Assembly: GCA_023267855.1 (NCBI GenBank)
Contig: JALNLN010000005.1
Location: 21,558-85,557 of the forward strand
DNA: 64,000 nucleotides
Origin: Candidatus Geocrenenecus dongiae
GTDB lineage: Archaea; Thermoproteota; Nitrososphaeria_A; Caldarchaeales; Wolframiiraptoraceae
Direction: 5' to 3'
Each line of letters opens with the position of its first letter. The stretch's first letter is position 1. Made by a program: the position numbers and the translations under genes. Under the pieces are notes generated by a model, which made no database searches, had not been told where the DNA came from, and saw only the letters and a list, made by a program, of their open reading frames with translations. Positions 1 through 8,653 of the stretch are shown piece by piece.

Positions 1-12
1 AGAGATAATTAC

Positions 13-1323
13 GTGCAATCTGATAGTTTTTCACTAAGATCTTTTTTAGAAGAATTAGATAGAGAAGGTGTCCTCGTAAATATATGGAAACCTGTTTCTT
101 GTAGATTTCAGATACCTGCAATATTGAAGAAGCTTGAACCTAGACCAGTACTCTTCCACAACATCGTCGAGCATAGTGAATTTAGACTAGTTGGTAATAT
201 CTGCGCTGATAGAAACATAGTCTCGAGATCACTAAACACTTCTGCAAATAGTTTAAGAGATAAGATTATAGATGCTATCGAGAATCCTGGAGAGATAAAC
301 ATAATAGAGAATCCACCATGCCAGGAAATCGTAATAGATGAACCCGACCTTAGAAGACTACCATTCATATGGACTGGATTAAATGATAAAGCTCCATACA
401 TATCTGCAAGCATAATAATAGCATACGATAGAGAATATGGTTATAATGCTAGCTTCCATAGATTAATGTTTCTAGATAAGGAGAGAGTTGCAGCTAGGAT
501 AGTTCCCCGCCATCTATACAAGTATATTGAGAGAGGGGTAAGAGATGTAGCGATAACTATTGGAAACCATCCAGCGTTCATGTTAGCGTCAGCTATCACA
601 ACGGAGATCGGGAGAAGCGAGCTTCAAATAGCATCAAAACTAGCTCCAATTAAATACGCTAAAACCTTAACAAACAACCTACTGGTTCCAGCAGATTCTG
701 AAGTAGTCTTAGAAGGAAGGATAACGGATGAATTTGTAGATGAGGGGCCATTCATAGACATCCTCGGAACATATGATGCTGTAAGAAAGGAGAGGATAAT
801 AGAGATAACTTGTATAACTATGAGACGTAATCCAATCTTCCAGTACATACTTCCATCAGGATTAGAGCATAAGAATCTCATGGGCTATCCGAGGGAAGTA
901 GCGATCTTTAAAGAAGTATCCAAGATATGTGAATGTCTAGATGTTAGATTAACTCCTGGAGGTGCCTCTTGGCTTAACGCAGTAATAAAGATAAAGAAGA
1001 AGAATGAAGATGATCCAAGGAAAGCTATAGAAGCAGCATTCAAAGCACATGAAAGCTTGAAGTATGTTATCGTTGTAGATGAAGATGTAGATATAGATAA
1101 TCCGCTGGAGGTAGAGTGGGCAATAGCTACTAGAACTCAGCTTGATAAAGATTTAATAGTTAAGCTCGGTGAGAAAGGTTCATCCCTAGACCCTTCGGCA
1201 GATCAGATTACCAGAGAAACATGTAAAGCAGGTCTAGACGCCACAATTCCACTCAATAGAGATAGATCAAAATTCATGAAAGCCAAGATACCAGACGTAG
1301 ACTTAAAACAATTCTTAGAATAA
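13..1323 (+). CDS. UbiD-family decarboxylase, probable anhydromevalonate phosphate decarboxylase
   Basis: A 436-residue protein of the UbiD family, which uses prenylated FMN for non-oxidative decarboxylation. In archaea a UbiD homologue decarboxylates trans-anhydromevalonate 5-phosphate to isopentenyl phosphate. Placement directly before both AcnX-type phosphomevalonate dehydratase subunits makes that role more likely than ubiquinone or aromatic-acid metabolism (inference from context). The GTG at 13 gives an N-terminus (MQSDSFSLRSFLEEL) typical of archaeal UbiD proteins, but the frame stays open to base 1, so a slightly longer protein cannot be excluded. The small flavin prenyltransferase UbiX needed for the cofactor is not in the window. 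Confidence 0.85.
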   Translation: MQSDSFSLRSFLEELDREGVLVNIWKPVSCRFQIPAILKKLEPRPVLFHNIVEHSEFRLVGNICADRNIVSRSLNTSANSLRDKIIDAIENPGEINIIENPPCQEIVIDEPDLRRLPFIWTGLNDKAPYISASIIIAYDREYGYNASFHRLMFLDKERVAARIVPRHLYKYIERGVRDVAITIGNHPAFMLASAITTEIGRSELQIASKLAPIKYAKTLTNNLLVPADSEVVLEGRITDEFVDEGPFIDILGTYDAVRKERIIEITCITMRRNPIFQYILPSGLEHKNLMGYPREVAIFKEVSKICECLDVRLTPGGASWLNAVIKIKKKNEDDPRKAIEAAFKAHESLKYVIVVDEDVDIDNPLEVEWAIATRTQLDKDLIVKLGEKGSSLDPSADQITRETCKAGLDATIPLNRDRSKFMKAKIPDVDLKQFLE

Positions 1324-1447
1324 TGTATTCACTCCACCTCACTATAAACTTATCTTAAACACAATTTACCTAACGAACCCGTAAAGTTTATCCTAACATT
1401 TTGGCTAGATGTAGGATAGATAACCTCGTTCATGGTGATGGTTGTAG

Positions 1448-2635
1448 ATGTATTTGACTAAGGAAGAAGAGAAGATGCTTAATGGAGAGATGGGGTATGC
1501 TAAGCAGATCGCTATGGAGATCTTGGTGGCTCTTGGAAAGATATATAATGCTGAAAAAATGATACCAGTAAAGAGTACACAGATATCTGGAGTATCATAT
1601 AAGAATCTTGGAGAAGCGGGTTTAGAATGGCTTGAAGAAATAGCTAGAGATGGTAGAGTAGAAGTATTATCAACATTAAACCCTGCTGGAGTAGATCTGG
1701 AAGACTGGGGTAAGATGGGGGTAGATGAAGAATTTGTCTCAACTCAGAAAAAGATTGTAGAAACCTATGTTAAAATGGGTGTGCAGCCAACACTCACCTG
1801 CACGCCATACTATGTCGGGAATAAGCCACAGCTAGGAGATAATGTAGCTTGGAGTGAGAGTTCAGCGATAATCTATGTAAACTCTGTTATAGGTGCTAGA
1901 ACGAATAGAGAAGGTGGGCCGAGCGCTCTAGCATCAGCATTAACTGGTAGAACACCATACTATGGATTACACGTAACAGAGAACAGGGCCCCATCAATAG
2001 AAGTCCATGTACCAGAATTGAGAGATGAATACGATTACGCACTCTTAGGATATTTTATCGGAAAGATGTGTAGAGGAAAGATACCTTTGTTTAAAGGTGT
2101 GAAGTCTGTGGACAACGTGGAACTTAAAGCACTTGGAGCAGCATTAGCAAGTAGTGGAGATCTAGCAATCTTCCATATAGAAGGATTAACACCAGAATAC
2201 ACATTAAAACCTATAGAGAAGATGGAGAGGATAGAAGTAGAAGAAAGAGATTTGAGAGAAGCTAGAGATGAACTTAACGATGATTCTCCAGTAGATCTAG
2301 TATTCATAGGCTGTCCACACGCTTCACTGGAAGAGATAATAATGTTTATGGAGAAGCTTAATGGTAGACAGGTTAGAAAAGAGACCTGGATATGTACATC
2401 TAGAAGTATTAAGAATCTATGTGTTGAGCTAGGTGTGAAGAAGAAGCTTGAAGAACTAGGTGTAAAGATACTGGCAGATACATGTCCAGTGATAGCTCCG
2501 ATAGAACAAGTGGGGGTACGGTCGATAGCTACAAACTCTGCTAAAGGTGCATGGTACTCTAGAAACTTGAATAAGCTTAAAGTTAAGATCGCTAGGATGG
2601 ATGAACTTGTAGAAGAAGCGGTGAAAGAATATTGA
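1448..2635 (+). CDS. Phosphomevalonate dehydratase large subunit (aconitase X catalytic domain)
   Basis: A 395-residue AcnX-family protein (DUF521/aconitase X). In archaea the large and small AcnX subunits together dehydrate mevalonate 5-phosphate to trans-anhydromevalonate 5-phosphate. Cysteines in the contexts TCTPYYVG, FIGCPHAS and DTCPV fit the iron-sulfur ligands of the family. The start ATG at 1448 leads into a normal N-terminus (MYLTKEEEKML). The small subunit follows with a TTGA start/stop overlap, so the two are translationally coupled. The UbiD-like decarboxylase that would use the product lies just upstream. Confidence 0.9.
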   Translation: MYLTKEEEKMLNGEMGYAKQIAMEILVALGKIYNAEKMIPVKSTQISGVSYKNLGEAGLEWLEEIARDGRVEVLSTLNPAGVDLEDWGKMGVDEEFVSTQKKIVETYVKMGVQPTLTCTPYYVGNKPQLGDNVAWSESSAIIYVNSVIGARTNREGGPSALASALTGRTPYYGLHVTENRAPSIEVHVPELRDEYDYALLGYFIGKMCRGKIPLFKGVKSVDNVELKALGAALASSGDLAIFHIEGLTPEYTLKPIEKMERIEVEERDLREARDELNDDSPVDLVFIGCPHASLEEIIMFMEKLNGRQVRKETWICTSRSIKNLCVELGVKKKLEELGVKILADTCPVIAPIEQVGVRSIATNSAKGAWYSRNLNKLKVKIARMDELVEEAVKEY

Positions 2636-3048
2636 TCAAAGTTAAAGGTAGAGTGATAAAGAAGGGTAAAGTACGTGGAGAAGCATTAAGATCAACTCAG
2701 CCTATAAGCTTCCTAGGTGGAGTAGACCCGGAAACAGGGATAGTTATAGAGAAAGGACATGAGCTTGAAGGTAGATCTATAGCTGGAAAAATACTTGTCT
2801 TCCCGAGAGGTAAAGGATCTACCGTAAGCTCATACATACTTTATAGATTGAAGAAGAAAGGCTTAGCACCTTCAGGAATAATAAACGAATTCTGTGAACC
2901 AATAATAGCTGTAGGAGCCGTAATCTCAGATATACCGACCGTAGACAAGATAGACATAAACCTCATAGAAACAGGAGACTGGGTAGAAATAGATAATGAA
3001 ACAGTAACTATTTGGAAAAGGGGGGATAAAAACCCTATAAATATGTAG
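2632..3048 (+). CDS. Phosphomevalonate dehydratase small subunit (AcnX swivel domain)
   Basis: A 138-residue protein matching the swivelling domain of aconitase X (DUF126). It contains the phosphate-loop-like stretch FPRGKGSTVSSYILY near residues 62-76, typical of the small subunit. It starts at a TTG that overlaps the stop codon of the large subunit, which supports a 1:1 complex. Together they catalyse the dehydratase step of the archaeal mevalonate pathway. A TTG start is unusual, but no better start lies nearby and the family N-terminus (KVKGRVIKKGKVRGEAL) follows immediately. Confidence 0.9.
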   Translation: MIKVKGRVIKKGKVRGEALRSTQPISFLGGVDPETGIVIEKGHELEGRSIAGKILVFPRGKGSTVSSYILYRLKKKGLAPSGIINEFCEPIIAVGAVISDIPTVDKIDINLIETGDWVEIDNETVTIWKRGDKNPINM

Positions 3049-3101
3049 TTGAAAGTAGTGGTTTTTAATTACCTTGCGATTATTATCTATGGGAACATCT
3101 T

Positions 3102-3998
3102 TTGCTTATATATGCTCGTTTCCACGGTCGTGGGGGGCATGGCGTAAAAACTGCGAGTAGAATTCTCGGTACATCTGCACATCTAGAAGGATTCCATGTA
3201 CAAGACTTTCCGATATATGGTGCAGAGAGGAGAGGAGCGCCAGTAACAGCGTTCACTAAGATTTCTGATGATCCGTTAAAACTACTTGATAGGGGTTACA
3301 TCTTTAATCCGAATCTAGTGCTAGTCTCAGATGAATCACTATTATCTGATCCTATAGCAAACCCATTATCAGGGATACAGACAGGTGGAACAGCATTCAT
3401 AAACACTACCAAGAACATAGATCATCTACAGATAAAACACGATAACATAAACATCGTTGTAGGAGATGTTACAGGGCTATCTCTTAGGTATGTTGGCAGA
3501 GTTGTTTTAAGTACTGGGATAGGTGCTATCGCTACTAAACTCACAGGTATGATTAGATGGAACTCACTTGAAGAAGCCGTTAAAGAAGAACTTCAAGAAA
3601 TAGGTATAAAAGGAGAGCTTCTAGAAAAGAACATACTCTTAGCGAAAACATGTTTCGAGCTCGTTTACCCCGCACCGCTACCACCCCCATCACAACAAAA
3701 GAAATACAAGATAGTTGAATTAAACTGGACCCATCCACCCTACAATATACCCGAGATATGGAATATTGGAAATACTAAGATAAGGAAGACGGGAAGTTGG
3801 AGAGTATTCAAACCATTGATAAATCTTGAGAAATGTACTAGATGTAGTTTATGCGTAATCTACTGTCCAGAAGGAGTAATAGAAATGGTTGATAACAGTC
3901 TAGTGGTAGATTATGATAACTGTAAAGGTTGCTTGATATGTTTCAATGAATGCCCTGTTAAAGCTATAAGTTATGTGAGGGAGGCTGAAGCAGTATGA
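3102..3998 (+). CDS. 2-oxoacid:ferredoxin oxidoreductase, gamma-delta fusion subunit
   Basis: A 298-residue fusion of the gamma domain (residues about 1-190, with RFHGRGGHGVKTASRIL and GAERRGAPV) and a delta-type ferredoxin domain (about 235-295) carrying two 4Fe-4S motifs, CTRCSLCVIYC and CKGCLICFNEC. It takes part in oxidative decarboxylation of a 2-oxoacid, probably pyruvate, with ferredoxin as acceptor and acyl-CoA as product. Many archaea encode gamma and delta separately; here they are one chain. The start is a TTG at 3102. The alpha gene overlaps the end by four bases, followed by beta, so all three subunits form one operon. Confidence 0.9.
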   Translation: MLIYARFHGRGGHGVKTASRILGTSAHLEGFHVQDFPIYGAERRGAPVTAFTKISDDPLKLLDRGYIFNPNLVLVSDESLLSDPIANPLSGIQTGGTAFINTTKNIDHLQIKHDNINIVVGDVTGLSLRYVGRVVLSTGIGAIATKLTGMIRWNSLEEAVKEELQEIGIKGELLEKNILLAKTCFELVYPAPLPPPSQQKKYKIVELNWTHPPYNIPEIWNIGNTKIRKTGSWRVFKPLINLEKCTRCSLCVIYCPEGVIEMVDNSLVVDYDNCKGCLICFNECPVKAISYVREAEAV

Positions 3999-5290
3999 TA
4001 AGAACTAAACTTATATTAGAACTTGGATTTAAGAGGTATCTGGTACCACCAGTTAAACGTGCAGTAATGATGACAGGTAACACAGCAGCTGCGTGGGCTG
4101 CTAGACTAGCAGAAGTAGATTATATTCCAGCTTATCCAATAACACCTCAAACAGAGATCATAGAAAAATTGGCAGAATGGATAGCGAATGGGGAGATGAA
4201 GGCGAAATTAACGATACTGGAATCAGAACATTCTATGTTGACAGCTGCTGGGACAGGAGCGCTTTCAGGTGCAAGAGTTTTTACAGCAACATCTAGCCAA
4301 GGACTATTGTATGCTTATGAAATGTTGTATAACGTAGCTGGGTGGAGAGCTCCAATAGTCTTAGTAAATGTTAGTAGAGCTGTTGCCGCACCTATAACCT
4401 TGGAGCCAGATCACAATGATTTCCTCTCAACAAGAGACTCTGGTTTCATACTCCTACATGCAGAAACATGTCAAGAAGTATTAGACTTAATCCTGATAGC
4501 CTACAGGGTTTCAGAAGATTATAGAGTCCTCCTTCCAAGCATAGTTAACATGGATGGTTTCCACATTTCTTTCACACGTGAACCGGTAATCCTTCCAGAG
4601 ATTGAAGAAGTTAGAAGATTCCTACCTAGATACAATTACGTGAATCCGTTTAGAGCAGGAAAACATTCAGCTAAAGGTGTTACAGTGCTTAGACCACCAC
4701 TATACAGTTTCTACAAATACCAGATGCATTTCTCATCTCTTAACGCTGTAAAAGTGTTTAAAGAAGCTTGTAGCGAGTTTGAAGAACACTTTGCTAGAAG
4801 ATACGATGTAGTCGAGAAGTACATGCTTGATGATGCAGAATACGCTATAGTAATGATGGGGTCTTTCTCAACGATAGGTAAGAAAGCTGTAAGAATATTT
4901 AGAGAAGAAGGATTCAGCGTAGGTTTACTTAAGATAAGAATGGTCCGACCCTTCCCAAAAGAAGACATTAGAGAAGCACTAAAGAATAAGAAAGGAGTTA
5001 TAGTGATAGACCAAAACATATCGCCAGGTTTCGGTGGAATACTGTACGGTGAGATATGCTCAGCATTATATGGTTTTAGAGATAGGCCTCCATTAATCTT
5101 ATCAGTAATAGGTGGAGTAGGTGGAAAAACATTAACCATAGATGAGATAAGATATGTATTCGAATACCTGCTTGACTGTGAAAGATCTGGAAAAGAGCCT
5201 CGGCCAATACTATTGTTTAGAGAAGATGAACTTGAGGAAGTCAAATCTCTATTAAAGGTGGGGTTTGGTGGAGATGTCTTCCAACTCTAG
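3995..5290 (+). CDS. 2-oxoacid:ferredoxin oxidoreductase alpha subunit
   Basis: A 431-residue PorA-type subunit. The pyrimidine-binding domain is recognisable from YIPAYPITPQTEI, the ESEHSML segment and TATSSQGLLYAYEML; the C-terminal part (about 280-400) holds the transketolase C-like domain. It pairs with the beta subunit to bind thiamine diphosphate. The start overlaps the gamma-delta stop (ATGA) and the end overlaps the beta coding region. Substrate preference (pyruvate versus branched-chain 2-oxoacids) cannot be settled from sequence inspection; pyruvate is the default guess. Confidence 0.9.
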   Translation: MIRTKLILELGFKRYLVPPVKRAVMMTGNTAAAWAARLAEVDYIPAYPITPQTEIIEKLAEWIANGEMKAKLTILESEHSMLTAAGTGALSGARVFTATSSQGLLYAYEMLYNVAGWRAPIVLVNVSRAVAAPITLEPDHNDFLSTRDSGFILLHAETCQEVLDLILIAYRVSEDYRVLLPSIVNMDGFHISFTREPVILPEIEEVRRFLPRYNYVNPFRAGKHSAKGVTVLRPPLYSFYKYQMHFSSLNAVKVFKEACSEFEEHFARRYDVVEKYMLDDAEYAIVMMGSFSTIGKKAVRIFREEGFSVGLLKIRMVRPFPKEDIREALKNKKGVIVIDQNISPGFGGILYGEICSALYGFRDRPPLILSVIGGVGGKTLTIDEIRYVFEYLLDCERSGKEPRPILLFREDELEEVKSLLKVGFGGDVFQL

Positions 5291-6227
5291 GTATAGATCT
5301 ATCAAAGATCTACTAAGTGAAGATTATGTTGTAGCTGGAACACCCCTCTGCTCTGGATGCGGCGCCATACTGACGCTGAGAATCTTCCACAAAATTTTAG
5401 GTGGAAATGTTGTGTGGGTGAATGCCGCTGGATGTGTTACACTCATGGTGAACTACCCCTTCACACCACTCAAATCTTCATGGATGTATACTGCGATGGC
5501 TTGCGCACCTGCTGGAGCACAAGGGATAAGAGATGCGTTAGATATACTTATGGAGAAGGGTAGGATTCCAGTAGACCAGGACTTGAAGGTCGCTGTTATT
5601 ACAGGTGATGGTGCAGCATATGATATAGGTTTACAGAGTAGTTCTGGAGCAATATATCGTGGACTAGACTTCTATTATCTATGTTATGATAATGAAGCAT
5701 ATGGGAATACTGGTTTCCAGTTTTCTTCTGCAACACCTCTAGGTTCTAGAACTGCTACATCTCCACCAACACCACTAAACCCAGAAGGATATAAGAAAAA
5801 GAAGAAAGATTTATTCGAGATATGGAGAGCCCACAAACCACCATACCTAGCAACAATATCTCCATCACATCCACTAGACATAGCTAGGAAGATAGAGAAA
5901 GCTGAAAAATATAGAGGACCTAAACTCTTCATAGCTATCTCTCCATGTCCACCTGGATGGGGTTTTGAAACCATGGAGACTGTTAGAATGGCTAGACTAG
6001 CTGTAGAGACAGGCATATGGCCACTTAAAGAAGCCATATATGGTGAAGTTAAACACACATATATACCGAGAAAACTGAAGCCAGTTGAAGAATATCTTAA
6101 GACACAAGCAAGATTCAGACACTTATTCTACCCAGTAAAGAATGCTGAGATAATACAGACAATCCAAGGAGAAATAGAAGAATACTGGAGAGAAGTATAC
6201 AGAAGAGAACTAGGAGAAAATATTTAG
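5274..6227 (+). CDS. 2-oxoacid:ferredoxin oxidoreductase beta subunit
   Basis: A roughly 317-residue PorB-type subunit that binds thiamine diphosphate and an iron-sulfur cluster. It shows the GTPLCSGCGAIL start of the family, the TPP/Mg motif GDGAAYDIGLQ and the DNEAYGNTG segment. I place the start at ATG 5274: a GGTGGGG stretch sits about ten bases upstream, whereas the alternative TTG at 5265 is only three codons earlier and almost touches it. The gene overlaps alpha and ends the operon. A C/D box sRNA lies on the opposite strand directly downstream. Confidence 0.9.
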   Translation: MSSNSRYRSIKDLLSEDYVVAGTPLCSGCGAILTLRIFHKILGGNVVWVNAAGCVTLMVNYPFTPLKSSWMYTAMACAPAGAQGIRDALDILMEKGRIPVDQDLKVAVITGDGAAYDIGLQSSSGAIYRGLDFYYLCYDNEAYGNTGFQFSSATPLGSRTATSPPTPLNPEGYKKKKKDLFEIWRAHKPPYLATISPSHPLDIARKIEKAEKYRGPKLFIAISPCPPGWGFETMETVRMARLAVETGIWPLKEAIYGEVKHTYIPRKLKPVEEYLKTQARFRHLFYPVKNAEIIQTIQGEIEEYWREVYRRELGENI

Positions 6228-6245
6228 AAGAAAAATATGCATAAT

Positions 6246-6303
6246 ACTTCAGTTACTGCAGCCTTCATCATCTCTTCAGGGTACCTCAACTTCATCATCA
6301 AAA
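6246..6303 (-). ncRNA. C/D box sRNA guiding 2'-O-methylation at two 23S rRNA sites
   Basis: On the minus strand the order C box (ATGATGA, 6298-6292), 12-nt guide, D' box (CTGA, 6279-6276), 4-nt spacer, C' box (ATGATGA, 6271-6265), 12-nt guide, D box (CTGA, 6252-6249) is the complete canonical archaeal C/D sRNA layout. The D guide is a perfect 12-base complement of the 23S rRNA here at 30673-30684. The D' guide pairs with 31090-31100 through eight Watson-Crick pairs, then G-U, A-U and G-U. By the fifth-nucleotide rule the targets are U30677 and C31094. The exact ends are estimated. Confidence 0.92.
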
Positions 6304-6326
6304 AATATTACGTATGAGATGTATTT

Positions 6327-7802
6327 CTATATTTTTACACCGAAGATTGTCTGCAAGATAACGGCCGCTAAGAAGAATCCATAGAATATTGCTCCACATG
6401 CCAGTATTAATGTTGTTATAGGTGATGGTCTCAGTTCTTTAGGCATGTACTTATAGTTTACTATTATTTGTAGTGGGTAGGCGATCGTTAAAGCAAGTAA
6501 TCCTAGATTTGCACCTATCAATGTAAGCATGTAGGGAGAAGCCCAACCATAAACTAGTGACCCAATCATTATTATCAATGATACGAAGAACATAATGTAC
6601 AGTATTAGATAGTAGATTCTTCTAGGATCGCCTTTAGCAAACTTCCTAACATTTTCACTAGCTAGCCAGAAGTTATCGACGATAACTCTGGTCGTAGAAT
6701 CCATCAGACCCCACTGTGTATCAAATAAGATCCAGAAACCTGAGAGCAGAACTACGAACCATGCAGCTACACCTAGATATGTAGCAAGTGCTTGTGCTTG
6801 AGCAGCAGCTATGCCAAACCCTCTAAGTGATGCTGCTTGCTCGGGTGTTAGAAGAGCGTGAGCCATAGTGGTAGTCATGATGAGGGTTATGAATGTTATC
6901 AAGCTGAAGACGATCCAGCTATCTATCCTCAATATCATTAACCATCTTTTCCACTTCTTCATATTCTCTTCATTTATTCTGAAAGGCACTTCTTCAGCCT
7001 TTAATTCAACCTTCCTCCCACCGATTACCGCTGATATGTATCCTATTTTTGAAGCCATTCCCCAGCCCTTATCTCTAGCATAACTAGATAACATTAGATT
7101 AAATCCAAATCCAGCTGGAATATATGCTATGGCTCCGGAAATAGCTATCCAGTCTATTTTACCTGGAGGCGGTAGACCTCCTCTCTCTGATAGAAAACCA
7201 CCTAAACCACTAAGAACATCAATCCAGTCAGAAGGTTTAGCAGCAACTACGACACCTATGAGAACAGTCGTAAACAACAAAATTATCAGAGGCCAACTAA
7301 TAATCTCCAAGGTTCTCTGAATCTTCCATCCAATATGTAGTACGAGAATACCTATAACTAATGCAACTATACCCCAAGCCAATAGTAACATAGAATCCTG
7401 CGGTCCCGGAAGTCTACCAAGTTGGAGAGCCGTTATAGCTGTAGCTGAAGCAATAGCCCAAGAAGGCCACATAACGGGAATGAATAACAGTAAAGTCCAT
7501 ATCCAAGCCCATCCAAAAGGGCCGGGTGGAAGCTTTTGGTATGCTTTATGAACGGGCTGCCCACAGTATACAGGATACTTCATAGATTCTACACCGAGCA
7601 CTGCTTGAAGTAGACATGAAAATGCTGCAAGCCATAGAAGTTGTGGACCGTAAGCAGCTACAGCAGCTGGAAAGAGAATCCATTCACCTGAACCTATTGC
7701 TAGCGAAGCCATTATAACCCCTGGTCCAAGAGCTTTTAGATATGATAGGAATCCTGGTGGTGGCGGTGGTGGAAGATCATTATTCAGATCACTGGACCCC
7801 AT
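6327..7802 (-). CDS. Nramp-related membrane transporter lacking canonical metal-site motifs
   Basis: A 491-residue protein with about eleven or twelve hydrophobic segments and overall Nramp (SLC11-like) resemblance, starting with a proline-rich cytoplasmic tail. The first transmembrane region reads LGPGVIMASLAIGSGEW, where Nramp metal transporters have a DPGN motif. The region corresponding to helix 6 (ISGAIAYIPAGFGFN) lacks the MPH metal motif. The protein therefore probably belongs to an Nramp-related branch with a different substrate; which one is unknown. It stands alone, on the strand opposite the oxidoreductase operon. Confidence 0.75.
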   Translation of the reverse strand: MGSSDLNNDLPPPPPPGFLSYLKALGPGVIMASLAIGSGEWILFPAAVAAYGPQLLWLAAFSCLLQAVLGVESMKYPVYCGQPVHKAYQKLPPGPFGWAWIWTLLLFIPVMWPSWAIASATAITALQLGRLPGPQDSMLLLAWGIVALVIGILVLHIGWKIQRTLEIISWPLIILLFTTVLIGVVVAAKPSDWIDVLSGLGGFLSERGGLPPPGKIDWIAISGAIAYIPAGFGFNLMLSSYARDKGWGMASKIGYISAVIGGRKVELKAEEVPFRINEENMKKWKRWLMILRIDSWIVFSLITFITLIMTTTMAHALLTPEQAASLRGFGIAAAQAQALATYLGVAAWFVVLLSGFWILFDTQWGLMDSTTRVIVDNFWLASENVRKFAKGDPRRIYYLILYIMFFVSLIIMIGSLVYGWASPYMLTLIGANLGLLALTIAYPLQIIVNYKYMPKELRPSPITTLILACGAIFYGFFLAAVILQTIFGVKI

Positions 7803-7932
7803 ATTTGATCAAGAATGTACAAAAATACAACCAGAATTTAAAACTTTACATTCTAAGTATTAGATCTTTAAATTCTTTTCATTTGGAAATTCTTATAACG
7901 CCGTCATAAAAACCCTCAAAACTATACGAACT

Positions 7933-8460
7933 TTAAGGAGATTTCCGTTTAAGTGTTTCTTCAAAAATTCTGTAAGTTTCATCATCGTAAAGGCAGAGTA
8001 TTATCTTTTTTAAGCCAGTCTTCTTAGATTTCAGGTAATCTATTATTGCTGTGAGCATTACTTCTGCACATTTATCTTTCGGATAGCCAAATATTCCGGT
8101 AGATATTGCTGGAAAAGCTATAGATTCAACTCTATGTTTATCTGCAAGTTCGAGAGCGCTTAAAGTTGCTGAACGGAGTTTCCTATCTTCATCTCCTTCA
8201 CCCATTCTAGGTCCTACAGCGTGGATAACGTATCTTGCTTTCAAGTTTCCAGCAGATGTAATTACGGCACCACCTACAGGACAGTAACCAATCTTATCAC
8301 ATTCTTCTTGAATCACTCTACCACCCTTCCTTAAGATTGCGCCTGCTACTCCTCCACCCATCTTTAAACTTGAATTAGCAGCATTAACAATAACATCTAC
8401 TTCTAGATCTGTAATATCTCCTTTAATAAGCTCAATAACTGTCTCACCAATCTTCAACAT
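7933..8460 (-). CDS. Macrodomain protein (ADP-ribose binding)
   Basis: A 175-residue stand-alone macrodomain. The ligand-binding signature [21 protein letters not shown] (about residues 24-44) and the second loop [11 protein letters not shown] (about 121-131) are both present. Proteins of this type bind ADP-ribose or hydrolyse ADP-ribose derivatives, including O-acetyl-ADP-ribose and ADP-ribosylated macromolecules; the particular reaction is not deducible here. The length is normal for the single-domain form. It is monocistronic and divergent from the acyl-CoA dehydrogenase gene. Confidence 0.92.
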   Translation of the reverse strand: MLKIGETVIELIKGDITDLEVDVIVNAANSSLKMGGGVAGAILRKGGRVIQEECDKIGYCPVGGAVITSAGNLKARYVIHAVGPRMGEGDEDRKLRSATLSALELADKHRVESIAFPAISTGIFGYPKDKCAEVMLTAIIDYLKSKKTGLKKIILCLYDDETYRIFEETLKRKSP

Positions 8461-8653
8461 ACCTAGTAATGAAGATCTCTTCCAAAATTAAAAACTTTAA
8501 CCATAGTTTTAATCCTTTAAATTTTAGATCAAAGATTGATAAAGCATGTAGACATTACGTAGAGTTCGTTATGATAAAATTGTTAGAACACTTAATTCAA
8601 GTAACGTATCTATTTGAGAATTCTTTAAAAATAAGGTTTTACATGTTTTTTGT

